DNA from: Candidatus Hydrogenedentota bacterium
GTDB lineage: Bacteria; Hydrogenedentota; Hydrogenedentia; Hydrogenedentales; JAEUWI01
Direction of reading: 5' to 3'
DNA length: 64,000 nt
NCBI GenBank assembly: GCA_016182605.1
Contig: JACPGE010000008.1
Span: forward strand, 99,014 to 163,013
Shown here: piece after piece, positions 1 through 9,245 of the stretch
How positions within the stretch are numbered: position 1 is the first letter of the stretch
Layout of the letters: each line of letters starts with the position of its first letter
Made by a program: the position numbers and the translations under genes
The notes under the pieces: model-generated
What the model was told of the DNA's origin: nothing
What the model saw: only the letters and a program-made list of their open reading frames with translations
Databases searched by the model: none

Positions 1-293
1 TGCGGCCCATCTTCCACCACAAACCCGAGCGGACCCAGGCGCACATCCTCGTGTGTTTCCTGGCGCTTGTGATGTGGCGCACCCTGCAACAATGGATGGA
101 AGGCGCCGGACTCGGCACCGCCCCGAGAAAACTCCTCGAAGAGATGGCCGAAGTGCGCTCCATGGACGTGGTGCTCCCCACCGGCGCGCATCACGACATC
201 CGGCTGCGCACCGTCAGCCGCCCCGAAAGCCACCTCGCAATCCTGCTGCAGAAACTCGGCCTTCCGCTACCGAACAAACCAAAATCGATCTAA
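1..293 (+). mobile_element. C-terminal part of an IS1634/IS4-type DDE transposase, truncated by the window edge
   Basis: The ORF frame is open from base 3 (RPIFHHKPERTQAHILVCFLALVMWRTLQQWMEGAGLG...RTVSRPESHLAILLQKLGLPLP), resembling IS1634-type transposase C-termini. Stop at 291-293. Confidence 0.7.
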
Positions 294-309
294 AATGTAG
301 TGCAGACTT

Positions 310-336
310 TTTAGGAAAAATGCCGGGTTTCCTAAA
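310..336. repeat. Hairpin downstream of the transposase ORF (9-bp arms tttaggaaa/tttcctaaa)
   Basis: 310-318 tttaggaaa and 328-336 tttcctaaa are exact reverse complements around a 9-nt loop; possible terminator or IS-end structure. Confidence 0.4.
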
Positions 337-491
337 GAATATCAGTTTCATGGTCCGTAACTGCGGAAAATGGGTTAGACTGCTCACCAACACCACCACA
401 ACTCGACAGATTATCACCCCTCAACCGTGAGAGGCAAACAACTTTAAACAGTTATAACAAAACAACTTATGATTACAACTACATTCCCCGC

Positions 492-520
492 TTGACAAAA
501 GAACCGAGATACAACATAAT
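492..520 (+). promoter_or_regulatory. Candidate sigma70-type promoter (TTGACA - 17 bp - CATAAT)
   Basis: TTGACA at 492-497 and CATAAT at 515-520 with 17-bp spacing, upstream of the ORF starting at 572. Confidence 0.55.
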
Positions 521-558
521 TGTTGCGCAACCAACATGTTGCGCAACAATTATGTTGT
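511..558. promoter_or_regulatory. Perfect 21-bp inverted repeat overlapping the candidate -10/start region; candidate operator or 5'UTR hairpin
   Basis: 511-531 ACAACATAATTGTTGCGCAAC and 538-558 GTTGCGCAACAATTATGTTGT are exact reverse complements with a 6-nt spacer CAACAT. Confidence 0.85.
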
Positions 559-571
559 GAAAGGGTAAGTC

Positions 572-1783
572 ATGGGCGTTAATCTAGTCTCCGGTAGCGT
601 ACCACGCGGAAACGACTATTTCGGACGCGAAGCCTTCATCGAGAATCTCTGGCAACTTCTGGACAAAAACAACGTGCTACTGGTGGCGCCCCGGCGTTAT
701 GGAAAGACAGGCGCCATGTATCAATTGCTGGACCACCCCCGATCTCCCTATGTTCCCGCTTACATGAACGTAGAGTATCTCGAATCGGCAGGGGACTTTA
801 TGATCGAACTCATAGCCACCCTGCGCCGGGATCGGCATATGGCAAGGTCCGTAAATGCCCTCTGGGAGGGAGCCAAAGGAATGGGCCACTATCTACGCAA
901 CCTGGCCTCCGATATCGAACTTGGCGACCTTAAGGTCAAATTGCGCGAAGAAACGGACATCGCCAAGAACTGGCTCGATTATGGCTCGCGCATCCTCGAA
1001 CTACTCGCCCAAGAGAAATTTAACGCCCTCCTGATCATTGACGAATTTCCCTTCATGGTCCATCACATCGCGAAACGGGACAAAGCCGAACTGAGCCGGC
1101 TGCTGCGGTGGTTTCGCGCTGCGCGCAACGCCCCCGGCACCCGCACGCGCTTCCTGCTCGGTGGTTCGATCAATTTGGTCAGCACACTCGACGAACTGCA
1201 TCTGGTCGACACAATCAATGATCTCTCGAGCATTCCACTGCTGCCATTCGATGCAGACACAGCCCATAAGTTCATCGAGTCCGCCATGGAAGCGCGGGAG
1301 ATCGCAGTTTCGCCCGCCACGCGCCGGCGGATCATCGATGCAATTGGATCCCCTGTGCCATACCTGTTGTGTGTCCTGATGACTGCACTATCCGATCGGC
1401 ACCGGCTCACCGGGAAGGCGATAACACCCAAGATGGTGGAACAAGTCTTCAGCCAAGAATTGATGGGGCGGGCCGCTCCCTACTTTTGCCATTACTACAC
1501 ACGGCTTGCGGAATACTACAACGACACGGAAGCGCGCCAGGCGAAGGCCGTCCTTGGACACCTCTCCAGGGCAGACCGGCCCATCGCGCGAGACAACCTC
1601 TACGGCATTTTTTTGCGCGCGACAAGTGAAAAGCCATCCACAGCAACGACAGAACGATTTCAGGCCCTCATGCTTCGACTAGAAAACGACTTTTATGTCA
1701 CCGCAACAGATGGTCACTACCACTTCTCCATTCTCGCTGTGCAGCTCTGGTGGAAAAACAACTACGGATTTCAGCATTCATGA
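572..1783 (+). CDS. P-loop ATPase (archaeal-ATPase-like/STAND-type AAA family), first gene of a coupled pair
   Basis: 403 aa; Walker A-like APRRYGKTG, Walker B-like ALLIIDEF, N-terminal GREAFIENL. Confidence 0.75.
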   Translation: MGVNLVSGSVPRGNDYFGREAFIENLWQLLDKNNVLLVAPRRYGKTGAMYQLLDHPRSPYVPAYMNVEYLESAGDFMIELIATLRRDRHMARSVNALWEGAKGMGHYLRNLASDIELGDLKVKLREETDIAKNWLDYGSRILELLAQEKFNALLIIDEFPFMVHHIAKRDKAELSRLLRWFRAARNAPGTRTRFLLGGSINLVSTLDELHLVDTINDLSSIPLLPFDADTAHKFIESAMEAREIAVSPATRRRIIDAIGSPVPYLLCVLMTALSDRHRLTGKAITPKMVEQVFSQELMGRAAPYFCHYYTRLAEYYNDTEARQAKAVLGHLSRADRPIARDNLYGIFLRATSEKPSTATTERFQALMLRLENDFYVTATDGHYHFSILAVQLWWKNNYGFQHS

Positions 1784-3309
1784 GGGGGCCAGGCACGATC
1801 CACTACTACCGGCCTCAGCGCAGCAACCCGGAAGAACTGGAATCCATTCTCGTTGGCCGCGAGCCAATGCTCGAAGAAATGCTGACAAGCCTCGGCCGGT
1901 GGAGCCCAAAGGCCTCCCGAGACCATTTTCTACTTATCGGCCCCCGGGGTATTGGCAAGACGTGTGTGCTGCAAGTACTCGCGCATCGCATTCGCACCGG
2001 CTCCCTTCACGATAAGTGGCAGCCCATAGCCCTATCCGAAGAAGGATACGGGCTCCAGGGAGTGGCCGACATCCTGATTCAGGCGCTGGAGGGCCTTTTG
2101 GAACAGACTCCAGCATGTGACGAACGGGAGACCCTGCGCAAGCTGAAGGCCGATTCGGACGACCAACGCGTCTGCGATCTCGCGCTGGACGCCTTCCGCC
2201 GCTTCCATCGGAGCACGGGCCGCGGCATCGCGCTCATGCTGGAGAATCTGAATCGACTGCTCGATGAGCAATTCAGGCGCAACCGCCAGGCCCATCTACT
2301 CCGCAAGATACTCATAGAAGAGGACTGGCTCGTGCTCATTGCGACTTCCCCAACCTACGTGCAGGCCGTGACCGAAGCTGAGGAGCCGCTCTACGCTTTC
2401 TTCCACCAGATGTACCTCAACGAACTGACATCCAAAGAACAACTGGAGATGCTCAACCGGCTCGCACAGCACGAGAACAACACACAGGCCCAGGTCGATG
2501 TGCGGCGCTTCCGTCCCCGGGCACAGGCGCTCTACCACTTCACCGGCGGCAATCCCCGCCTCACGGTCATGCTTTATCAGATTATCGTTCATCAACAGAT
2601 CGACGACGTGCAACAGGAACTGACCGCGCTGCTGGATCAGTTGAGTCCCTACTACCAGGATTGCATGCGCGATCTTGCGCCCCAGGAACGGGCGCTTATA
2701 GAGTGTATGGCGCTGCTCACGGAAGGCTGCACGCCAACGGAACTGGCGAATGCGTCACGCATGGAGGCCAAGACCGTTCGCGCCCTCCTCACACGGCTGG
2801 AACGTGGGGGCTACGTGCGTCGCGAAGAGCGAAAAAAAAAGCAAACCGTTTACTTCCTCCCAGATCGTTTTTTCCGTATCTGGCACCAATTGGCCTGTTC
2901 GCGTGCATTAGGCGGACAAGTACGGTATCTGCTGGAATATTTTTCCATATGGTACGCCCCGCATGAAGAATGGGAGGCCGGACAGCAGGTGATATTGAAG
3001 CCATTTCACAGCGGTACGGGTGGAAACCATGTTGCTGAACGCAATGCAGCGTATATGGAAAGCTCCGAGTCCGTTTCAATCTTGCGCGCCGCGTTCGTCC
3101 GGCGAGACTTGGCATACGTGCGCGAATATTTGACGCATACAGGGCAGCATCCGATGGAGGGCGCATCTCTAATGGCGCCCTGCATTCTGGCCCTCAATTA
3201 CCTCGACTCCGGCCGGGACGACAGCATCCTCACCCGCTTGCATCCAGAGTTGCGGGAGGCGGTGATGTTGCTGGTCGATGCATATGACGGCAATATCGAG
3301 GCGGCATGA
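1780..3309 (+). CDS. P-loop ATPase with C-terminal winged-helix-like region, second gene of the pair
   Basis: Start ATG at 1780 overlaps the upstream stop (ATGA); the ORF track starts at 1750. Walker A GPRGIGKT; C-terminal CTPTELANASRMEAKTVRALLTRLERGGYVRREERKKKQTVYFLPDRFFRIWH looks like a wHTH. Confidence 0.75.
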   Translation: MRGPGTIHYYRPQRSNPEELESILVGREPMLEEMLTSLGRWSPKASRDHFLLIGPRGIGKTCVLQVLAHRIRTGSLHDKWQPIALSEEGYGLQGVADILIQALEGLLEQTPACDERETLRKLKADSDDQRVCDLALDAFRRFHRSTGRGIALMLENLNRLLDEQFRRNRQAHLLRKILIEEDWLVLIATSPTYVQAVTEAEEPLYAFFHQMYLNELTSKEQLEMLNRLAQHENNTQAQVDVRRFRPRAQALYHFTGGNPRLTVMLYQIIVHQQIDDVQQELTALLDQLSPYYQDCMRDLAPQERALIECMALLTEGCTPTELANASRMEAKTVRALLTRLERGGYVRREERKKKQTVYFLPDRFFRIWHQLACSRALGGQVRYLLEYFSIWYAPHEEWEAGQQVILKPFHSGTGGNHVAERNAAYMESSESVSILRAAFVRRDLAYVREYLTHTGQHPMEGASLMAPCILALNYLDSGRDDSILTRLHPELREAVMLLVDAYDGNIEAA

Positions 3310-3430
3310 TGACCAAAGGCTACATGCAGTTCCGGCAGATACTTTAGGGGCGGTGGATCCAATGGACGTGATGGGTTGTTGATACCGGGGTCCAGGGGGT
3401 GATTCAGTCCATCTCGACCACGATCTGCGT

Positions 3431-4765
3431 TTACTGCGCCAGTTCTTTCACGCGGATGTTGCGGTAGGCGGCGGGATTGCCGTGGTCTTGGAGACCGATG
3501 AAGCCGCTGCGTTTGCGCAGGCGTAGAGCGTCGTGTTCGTCGAAATTGACGTTTTGAACTTCCTGGCCGTTCAAAACCACGCGCACGTGGGGACCCTGGA
3601 CGGTGATTTCGTAGGCGTTCCATTCGCCCACGGGATTGGAGGCATCGGCCGTGGCGGGGAGCACGTCGTAGATAGCGCCGGTGGACTCTTTGGTGGGCTC
3701 GGAGCCGTGATCGCCCATCATCTGCACTTCGAAGCCCATGCGCGACATGCGGTTGGTGCGCGGGCAGCGAAGGAAGACGCCCGCGTTGCCCTTTTCCTTG
3801 TAGACCCGCCATTCGAGGCGAAGCACGAAGTCGCTGTACGTCTTCTGGCTGAGCATGACAAAACCGCCGAGGCCGTTCCAGACGATCGCGCCGTCTTCGA
3901 CAATGAAGCCGTCCTTATTGGGGCCGATGATGGACCAGCCGTTGAGGGTCTTGCCGTCGAAGAGACTGTGAAAACCTTCGGCCTGCTCCTCCGCGCTGAG
4001 GGCATCATCGGGCAGGGTCACGGGCGCCTTTTCCAGCGGACGCAGCATCGCCGCTTCGTGCCGGGCGTAGACAGTGTCACTGAAGGGCACATAGGTGCTG
4101 TAGGCCACGTCGTAGGCCTCGGGCAGGGCGCCCACCACAAGGAAGGGGCGATCCGCCTGGGCCTGCGCGGCAGCGGCGACGAGATCCACATTGCCGCTGC
4201 CGCGGGAGGCGACAATCAAGGTGGGATCCACCTTGTGAAAGAGCGCCGCGAGATCCGCGCTGTCTTCGCCGTCTATCCAGAAGAGCGTTGCGCCCCGGCC
4301 ATTGAAGGCCTGCGCGGCGGTCTTCGCAGCATTCTTCCGGAACTTCGGCGTGGCATCCGGGTAGGCGCCCAGGACATCGCACACAGCGTTCATCCAGTAG
4401 CGGTCCGACTCATCCTTGATCTCAAAGAGCTTATCCAAGTACGCAGAGTCGATGGCGGTACCGTCTTCGTTGAAACCGCGCAGTTGAAACTTGAACCCGG
4501 TAATGCCCGCGCCGGAAGCTTTGACATATTCACCCACCCGCTGGCCGGGAGTGAGTTCGCCGTCGTAGAGGGGCTGGTTATCCGTCACGTGCATGGCGTA
4601 GTAGATGCCATCGACGGAGAGCCGGCCATCCCTCATTTTAAGGACGCGGTAACTAAGATCCTTCCCCGCGGCGGCTGCGCCGGGCACGATGCCAGCCAGT
4701 AGGCATGCGAATAACACAGCAAGTGCGGGCACCAACGTTACGCGGCGAATTTCGGGGCTGTGCAT
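3431..4765 (-). CDS. Secreted DUF1080 (3-keto-disaccharide hydrolase-like) domain protein
   Basis: Likely start MHSPEIRRVTLVPALAVLFACLLAGIVPGAAAA (signal peptide); C-terminal GFHSLFDGKTLNGWSIIGP...GFIGLQDHGNPAAYRNIRVKEL is typical DUF1080. Confidence 0.8.
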   Translation of the reverse strand: MHSPEIRRVTLVPALAVLFACLLAGIVPGAAAAGKDLSYRVLKMRDGRLSVDGIYYAMHVTDNQPLYDGELTPGQRVGEYVKASGAGITGFKFQLRGFNEDGTAIDSAYLDKLFEIKDESDRYWMNAVCDVLGAYPDATPKFRKNAAKTAAQAFNGRGATLFWIDGEDSADLAALFHKVDPTLIVASRGSGNVDLVAAAAQAQADRPFLVVGALPEAYDVAYSTYVPFSDTVYARHEAAMLRPLEKAPVTLPDDALSAEEQAEGFHSLFDGKTLNGWSIIGPNKDGFIVEDGAIVWNGLGGFVMLSQKTYSDFVLRLEWRVYKEKGNAGVFLRCPRTNRMSRMGFEVQMMGDHGSEPTKESTGAIYDVLPATADASNPVGEWNAYEITVQGPHVRVVLNGQEVQNVNFDEHDALRLRKRSGFIGLQDHGNPAAYRNIRVKELAQ

Positions 4766-4912
4766 GGCGACGGATCCCTGTGAGACAACGAATAGGGTTA
4801 ATGGCAAGAAGTGGACGAACCCGTCTTCCATGTAATCACAATCGGCAGCCCGATTCAAGGATGGGACAATTGCCAGTAACAATTCGCAGGCGGTGCTTGG
4901 TATGATACGCGC

Positions 4913-5428
4913 ATGATGAATTACCTGCTCATAGCCCTCTATCTGGGACCCTGGCTGCTGTTCTGGCTCGGTGCGGAGCTGCGGTTGCGCCGCCAGACTT
5001 CCCGGCCCGCGCGCCTGCAGCGCTGGACAGCGCGCGCCATTGTCTTTCTCAATGCGCTCATGATCCTCAATTTCAACCCCCATTTCGGCCTCGACTACTA
5101 TGGCGTAAAGGCCTGGTCCTACCCCTTGCAGGTGGCGGATAGCAGCGTCTTCTGGGTGGGTATGCTCTTGCTGGGCCTGGGCTTCTTTCTTGAGCGCCGG
5201 CCCGGGCCGGGCTTCCAGCCCTGGCCAAAAACTGGAAAGGCCGTGTGCGCGCTTTCTATACTATGCGGACTGTCGCTGGGCTGGTGGGCGTCTCGAAACG
5301 TGCATCTTGCCTGGATCGACCTGCCTTGGAGTATCGCGCGTTTCGTGGCCTCCTTGGGCTTCTGGCCACTGGCCGTGGGGTATTTCCAGTTCAGCCGCCG
5401 GCAACGCCCTGCCCCACTCCCGACCTAA
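4913..5428 (+). CDS. Hypothetical membrane protein (about four TM segments)
   Basis: 171 aa ORF with hydrophobic helices. Confidence 0.6.
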   Translation: MMNYLLIALYLGPWLLFWLGAELRLRRQTSRPARLQRWTARAIVFLNALMILNFNPHFGLDYYGVKAWSYPLQVADSSVFWVGMLLLGLGFFLERRPGPGFQPWPKTGKAVCALSILCGLSLGWWASRNVHLAWIDLPWSIARFVASLGFWPLAVGYFQFSRRQRPAPLPT

Positions 5429-5508
5429 CGCAGACTGGCCGGTGATTTTTTGCCTGCGCCCCGGTGCGGCCAAATCCGCGGCGGCCACAGCAAGGAAAGT
5501 AGATCGCT

Positions 5509-6558
5509 ATGAGCAACACGCAACTCGTTATTGGCATGCCTGCGGGGTCCCTGGCCGATCCCAACCGCGGCGGCAATCTCCTCACCCTGCTGAAGAACGC
5601 CGGCTTCGTATCCAAGGGCTACGATCAGGGCGGCCCGACCAAATTTCCGTTGAACGCCGTGCTTATGGGGTGGGACGGGCGTCCGCAGGAGTTTGGATCG
5701 CAATTGGCGATTGAAGAGGTGGACATTGCCATCGGCGGCGACGACTGGATCCAGGAACGTGTCCTCGAGTTCAAGTACGAGTACCACCAGGACATCCAAT
5801 TGGAGAAGGTGCTTTCCCTGGGCCGAGGCAACGTGCGTATTGTCATCATTGTGAATCCCATTGAGGCGGGAAAGTTTTTCGACGACTACCTGCGCGATCT
5901 GCTGTCGAAGAAGCCGTTGGTGACAATGGTTTCCGAGATGCCCTACCTGGCGCTGGACTGGTTCAAGCAGCGTATCGCCAAGCTGGGCTTTGAGCAGTCG
6001 CACGGCGGCTACAGCGTGCAGAAGTTCAAGACACCGCCCAAGATCGACGCGGGCATTGTGATCTACGAGACGTGGGGCAAGACCGAGGCCAAGGTGGTGA
6101 ACGGTTCGGTGGACTTCGGCATGGAGATCACGCAGAGCGGCAGCGCCCTGCGCAACTATGGCCTCCAGATCGGGGAAGACGTGCTGCACTCCGAAACCGG
6201 GATCTGGGCGAACGCCAGCATCAGGTCCCATCCCGAAAAGTACGAGCTTGCGAAGATGTTTCTGCTGAACATCTACGGGGCGCTCTTTGCGGAGAACAAG
6301 GTGCTGCTGCTTTTCAATGCGCCGAAGAACAATGTGCAGCCCGTGCTCGACTACCTCTCCCAGAACAACCTCTTCGCGGACGAGCCCACGATGAACGAAG
6401 GGGTCAATTTCACCGAGTTCAGCGTGCAGATGGACACCAAGGATCCGAAACTCCCCATTGCGCGTGTCCGCTATGAACTGCTCAAGCTCGGCGCCACGGG
6501 CATCGAGACCATACCCCTCGATTCCTGCATTCCCAGCATCGACGCCATCGGCTTTTGA
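5509..6558 (+). CDS. HisG (ATP phosphoribosyltransferase)-like protein, divergent
   Basis: IGMPAGSLADPNRGGNLLTLLKNAGF, DIAIGGDDWIQE, LGRGNVRIVIIVNP, EITQSGSALRNYGLQIGEDVLHSETGIWAN align by eye with HisG family blocks. Confidence 0.65.
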   Translation: MSNTQLVIGMPAGSLADPNRGGNLLTLLKNAGFVSKGYDQGGPTKFPLNAVLMGWDGRPQEFGSQLAIEEVDIAIGGDDWIQERVLEFKYEYHQDIQLEKVLSLGRGNVRIVIIVNPIEAGKFFDDYLRDLLSKKPLVTMVSEMPYLALDWFKQRIAKLGFEQSHGGYSVQKFKTPPKIDAGIVIYETWGKTEAKVVNGSVDFGMEITQSGSALRNYGLQIGEDVLHSETGIWANASIRSHPEKYELAKMFLLNIYGALFAENKVLLLFNAPKNNVQPVLDYLSQNNLFADEPTMNEGVNFTEFSVQMDTKDPKLPIARVRYELLKLGATGIETIPLDSCIPSIDAIGF

Positions 6559-6674
6559 AACGGCACACGCCGGAACGCTTCCGGGAAGTGCGCTCTTGCG
6601 CATCGGCAGCCGCAGGTTTACTATGAGGGCAAGGGCCGGCACGGCCAGAATCGCCGGAGGATGGATCGAAGCCC

Positions 6675-7175
6675 ATGAAAGAACTGCTGATTCTGCGGCA
6701 CGCAAAGTCGAGTTGGGAGGAACCCGGACTCTCCGACTTTGAGCGGCCCTTGAATGAGCGCGGCAAGCGCGACGCGCCCCGGATGGGACGGCTCTTGCGC
6801 GAGCAGGATCTGCTACCGGATCTCGTGATCAGTTCAGACGCGAAACGCGCAATCAAGACGGCGCGGGCGGTCTGCAAGGAGGCAGGCTACGCGGGTCCCA
6901 TTGAAGAGCGGCACGAATTCTATCTTGCGGAAGCCGGGGTCTATATGGCCGTGTTGCACGACGCCCCGGATGCCGCCGGGCGCATTCTCATTGTGGGGCA
7001 CAATCCCGGGCTGGCCTTCCTGGTCGCCTCGCTCACGCACCAGCACGAAGAGATGCCCACGGGCGCGCTGGCCCACATCGTTTTCCCGATCCGCCATTGG
7101 CGGGAACTTCAACTTTCCACGCCCGGTATGCTTAAATGCGTGTGGCGGCCGAAGGAACTCCCCGGCGGCGCCTGA
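6675..7175 (+). CDS. sixA: SixA-like histidine phosphatase family protein
   Basis: MKELLILRHAKSSW...FERPLNERGKRDAPRMG...SSDAKRAIKTA...LIVGHNPGL. Confidence 0.8.
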   Translation: MKELLILRHAKSSWEEPGLSDFERPLNERGKRDAPRMGRLLREQDLLPDLVISSDAKRAIKTARAVCKEAGYAGPIEERHEFYLAEAGVYMAVLHDAPDAAGRILIVGHNPGLAFLVASLTHQHEEMPTGALAHIVFPIRHWRELQLSTPGMLKCVWRPKELPGGA

Positions 7176-7239
7176 GGGCGGCCCATCCGGGCAGCGCTCC
7201 CTGCGTTCCATCCACCTGTACCGAGTTGAGTAACGCTGC

Positions 7240-9210
7240 ATGCATCATCCTGAGTTCCTGACCAATGCGGTCATTCTTTTTGGCACGGGTCTCGTCGTAT
7301 CCTGGGCCTTCCGCCGCCTGAATGCGCCTGCCGTCATCGGCTATCTCATGACCGGCATGATCATCGGTCCTTCCAGTTTTCAGCTTATCGAGGAAGAGCA
7401 GGTCAACGCCTTCGCCGAAATAGGTTTGGTCTTGCTGCTCTTCACCGTGGGCCTGGAGCTTTCGCCGAAGCCGCTTCTCGCCTCGGGATTGCGCCTGGTG
7501 CTTGCGGCCGCCGGCCAGATCGGGCTCACCGCGGCCGTGGCCGGGCTGGCCAGCTTCCTGGTGGCCGGTGTGACGCCGGTCACCGCGCTCATCACCGGCA
7601 TCGCGGTCTCCCTGAGCAGCACAGCCATTGTACTGAAGTCGCTCAGCGATCGCGGCGAGATCCGCACGGTCATGGGCAATCTTTCCACCGGCTTTCTCCT
7701 CTTGCAGGATGTTTTTGTCATCATTGTGATGATGCTTATTCCCCTCTTTGCCGTGGGCAAGTCCGGCGAAGGCTGGAGTGGCCTGATCGCGCCTCTCGCC
7801 GGCTTGCTCGGCTTCGGCGCGGGCATCGCCGTGTTGCGCCCCGTGCTGCCGCGGCTGCTCCAGTCCATCGTTGCCCGAGGCGGCTCCGAACTTACAACGC
7901 TGCTTGCGGTGTGCATGGCCGCGGGCGGCGCCACCCTCGCGGACATGGCGGGCTTTCCCCTGGCGCTGGGCGCATGCGTTGCCGGGCTTATCCTGGCGGA
8001 CGCCGACATCCGCCACCAGCTCGTGGCCGACATTGCCCCGTTCCGCGATGTGTTCAACGCGCTTTTCTTCATTTCGCTCGGCATGCTGGTCAACTTCGAC
8101 CGCGTGCTCGCCATCTGGCCGTGGCTGCTGCTGGCGGTGCTGCTTACGCTGCTGCTGAAGTCGCTGCTGACCGCGGCGGTGGTCACCCTCTTCAAATGGC
8201 CCTTGCGCATCGGCATCCAGGTGGGGCTGGGCCTCTGCACCGTCAGCGAATTTGGCTATGTGCTCGCGCATGAGGCGAGCGCCTCCGGCCTCATCGACGG
8301 CGCCGTCCTGCCCGTGCTCATCCCGTACGCAGTCGGCACGATGATCATCGGGGCCATGTTCCTGCCGCTCACCGGCCCCATAGCGGACAGGATCACGCGC
8401 CGCGTCAACGCCGTTTCGATCGGCGCGGATGCCCCCCTGGAGAAGGAAGGGTACAGCAATCACGTCATTGTGGTGGGCTACGGGATCTCCGGGCAGAATC
8501 TGGCGAAGGTCTTGCGTGCCACCCGCATCCCCCACATCATTGTCGAGATGAACCCCACGCTCGCGGAGAAGGCCCGGCAGCATGGCGAGGAGGTGCTCGT
8601 GGGGGATGCCACGCGCATGCACATCCTGGAAGAGGCGGGGCTGCGCCAGGCGCGCGCGCTTATCGTGGCGATCAACGACCTGCGCGCCACCCTCCACACC
8701 ATCGCCCAGGCCCGCAATCACCGCCCGGATCTGTACATCCTGGTGCGTTCGCACAATGTGGGTGAACTCGGCACGCTCTACACCAAGGGCGCGGACGTGG
8801 TGGTATCGTCCGATTTTGAGGTGAGCATCAAGATGTTCGCGAGTGTGCTTACGGAATTGCACATTCCGGACAACATCATTCAGGCGCAGATTGCCTCCGT
8901 GCGCGCGGGCGGCTATGGCATGCTGCGCGGCATCGCCCTGGAGAGCCCGGAGCAGCTTCAGGAACTCATGGCGGTCTTCCGGACCACGGCCACGCAGACC
9001 TGGTACATCAACGAAGAGCACCACGCGAACGGGAAGAGTATCGCGGGGCTCAACCTGCGCGCGGAGACCGGTGTAAGCATCATTGCGGTCGTGCGCGATG
9101 GCGAACCCATCACCAACCCCAGCCCGCAACTCGATCTGCACATGGGCGACGTGCTGGTGATGGTGGGCACGCACGCCCAGCTCGACGCGGCGCGGAAATT
9201 TTTGGCGTAG
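7240..9210 (+). CDS. CPA2-family monovalent cation:proton antiporter with TrkA-N and TrkA-C domains (YbaL/KefB-like)
   Basis: Multi-TM N-terminus (VIGYLMTGMIIGPSSF...LLLFTVGLELSPKPL), then NHVIVVGYGISGQNLAKVLR and a C-terminal TrkA-C-like region. Confidence 0.85.
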   Translation: MHHPEFLTNAVILFGTGLVVSWAFRRLNAPAVIGYLMTGMIIGPSSFQLIEEEQVNAFAEIGLVLLLFTVGLELSPKPLLASGLRLVLAAAGQIGLTAAVAGLASFLVAGVTPVTALITGIAVSLSSTAIVLKSLSDRGEIRTVMGNLSTGFLLLQDVFVIIVMMLIPLFAVGKSGEGWSGLIAPLAGLLGFGAGIAVLRPVLPRLLQSIVARGGSELTTLLAVCMAAGGATLADMAGFPLALGACVAGLILADADIRHQLVADIAPFRDVFNALFFISLGMLVNFDRVLAIWPWLLLAVLLTLLLKSLLTAAVVTLFKWPLRIGIQVGLGLCTVSEFGYVLAHEASASGLIDGAVLPVLIPYAVGTMIIGAMFLPLTGPIADRITRRVNAVSIGADAPLEKEGYSNHVIVVGYGISGQNLAKVLRATRIPHIIVEMNPTLAEKARQHGEEVLVGDATRMHILEEAGLRQARALIVAINDLRATLHTIAQARNHRPDLYILVRSHNVGELGTLYTKGADVVVSSDFEVSIKMFASVLTELHIPDNIIQAQIASVRAGGYGMLRGIALESPEQLQELMAVFRTTATQTWYINEEHHANGKSIAGLNLRAETGVSIIAVVRDGEPITNPSPQLDLHMGDVLVMVGTHAQLDAARKFLA

Positions 9211-9245
9211 GCCTGCACAGAGAGATCGGATTGAGGTCCCCGAAC

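Noticed and set aside
7132-9174. 680-aa antisense ORF opposite the CPA2 antiporter
   Set aside because: Sense strand encodes a clear transporter; the antisense protein is a His/Arg/Gly-rich product typical of high-GC shadow frames.
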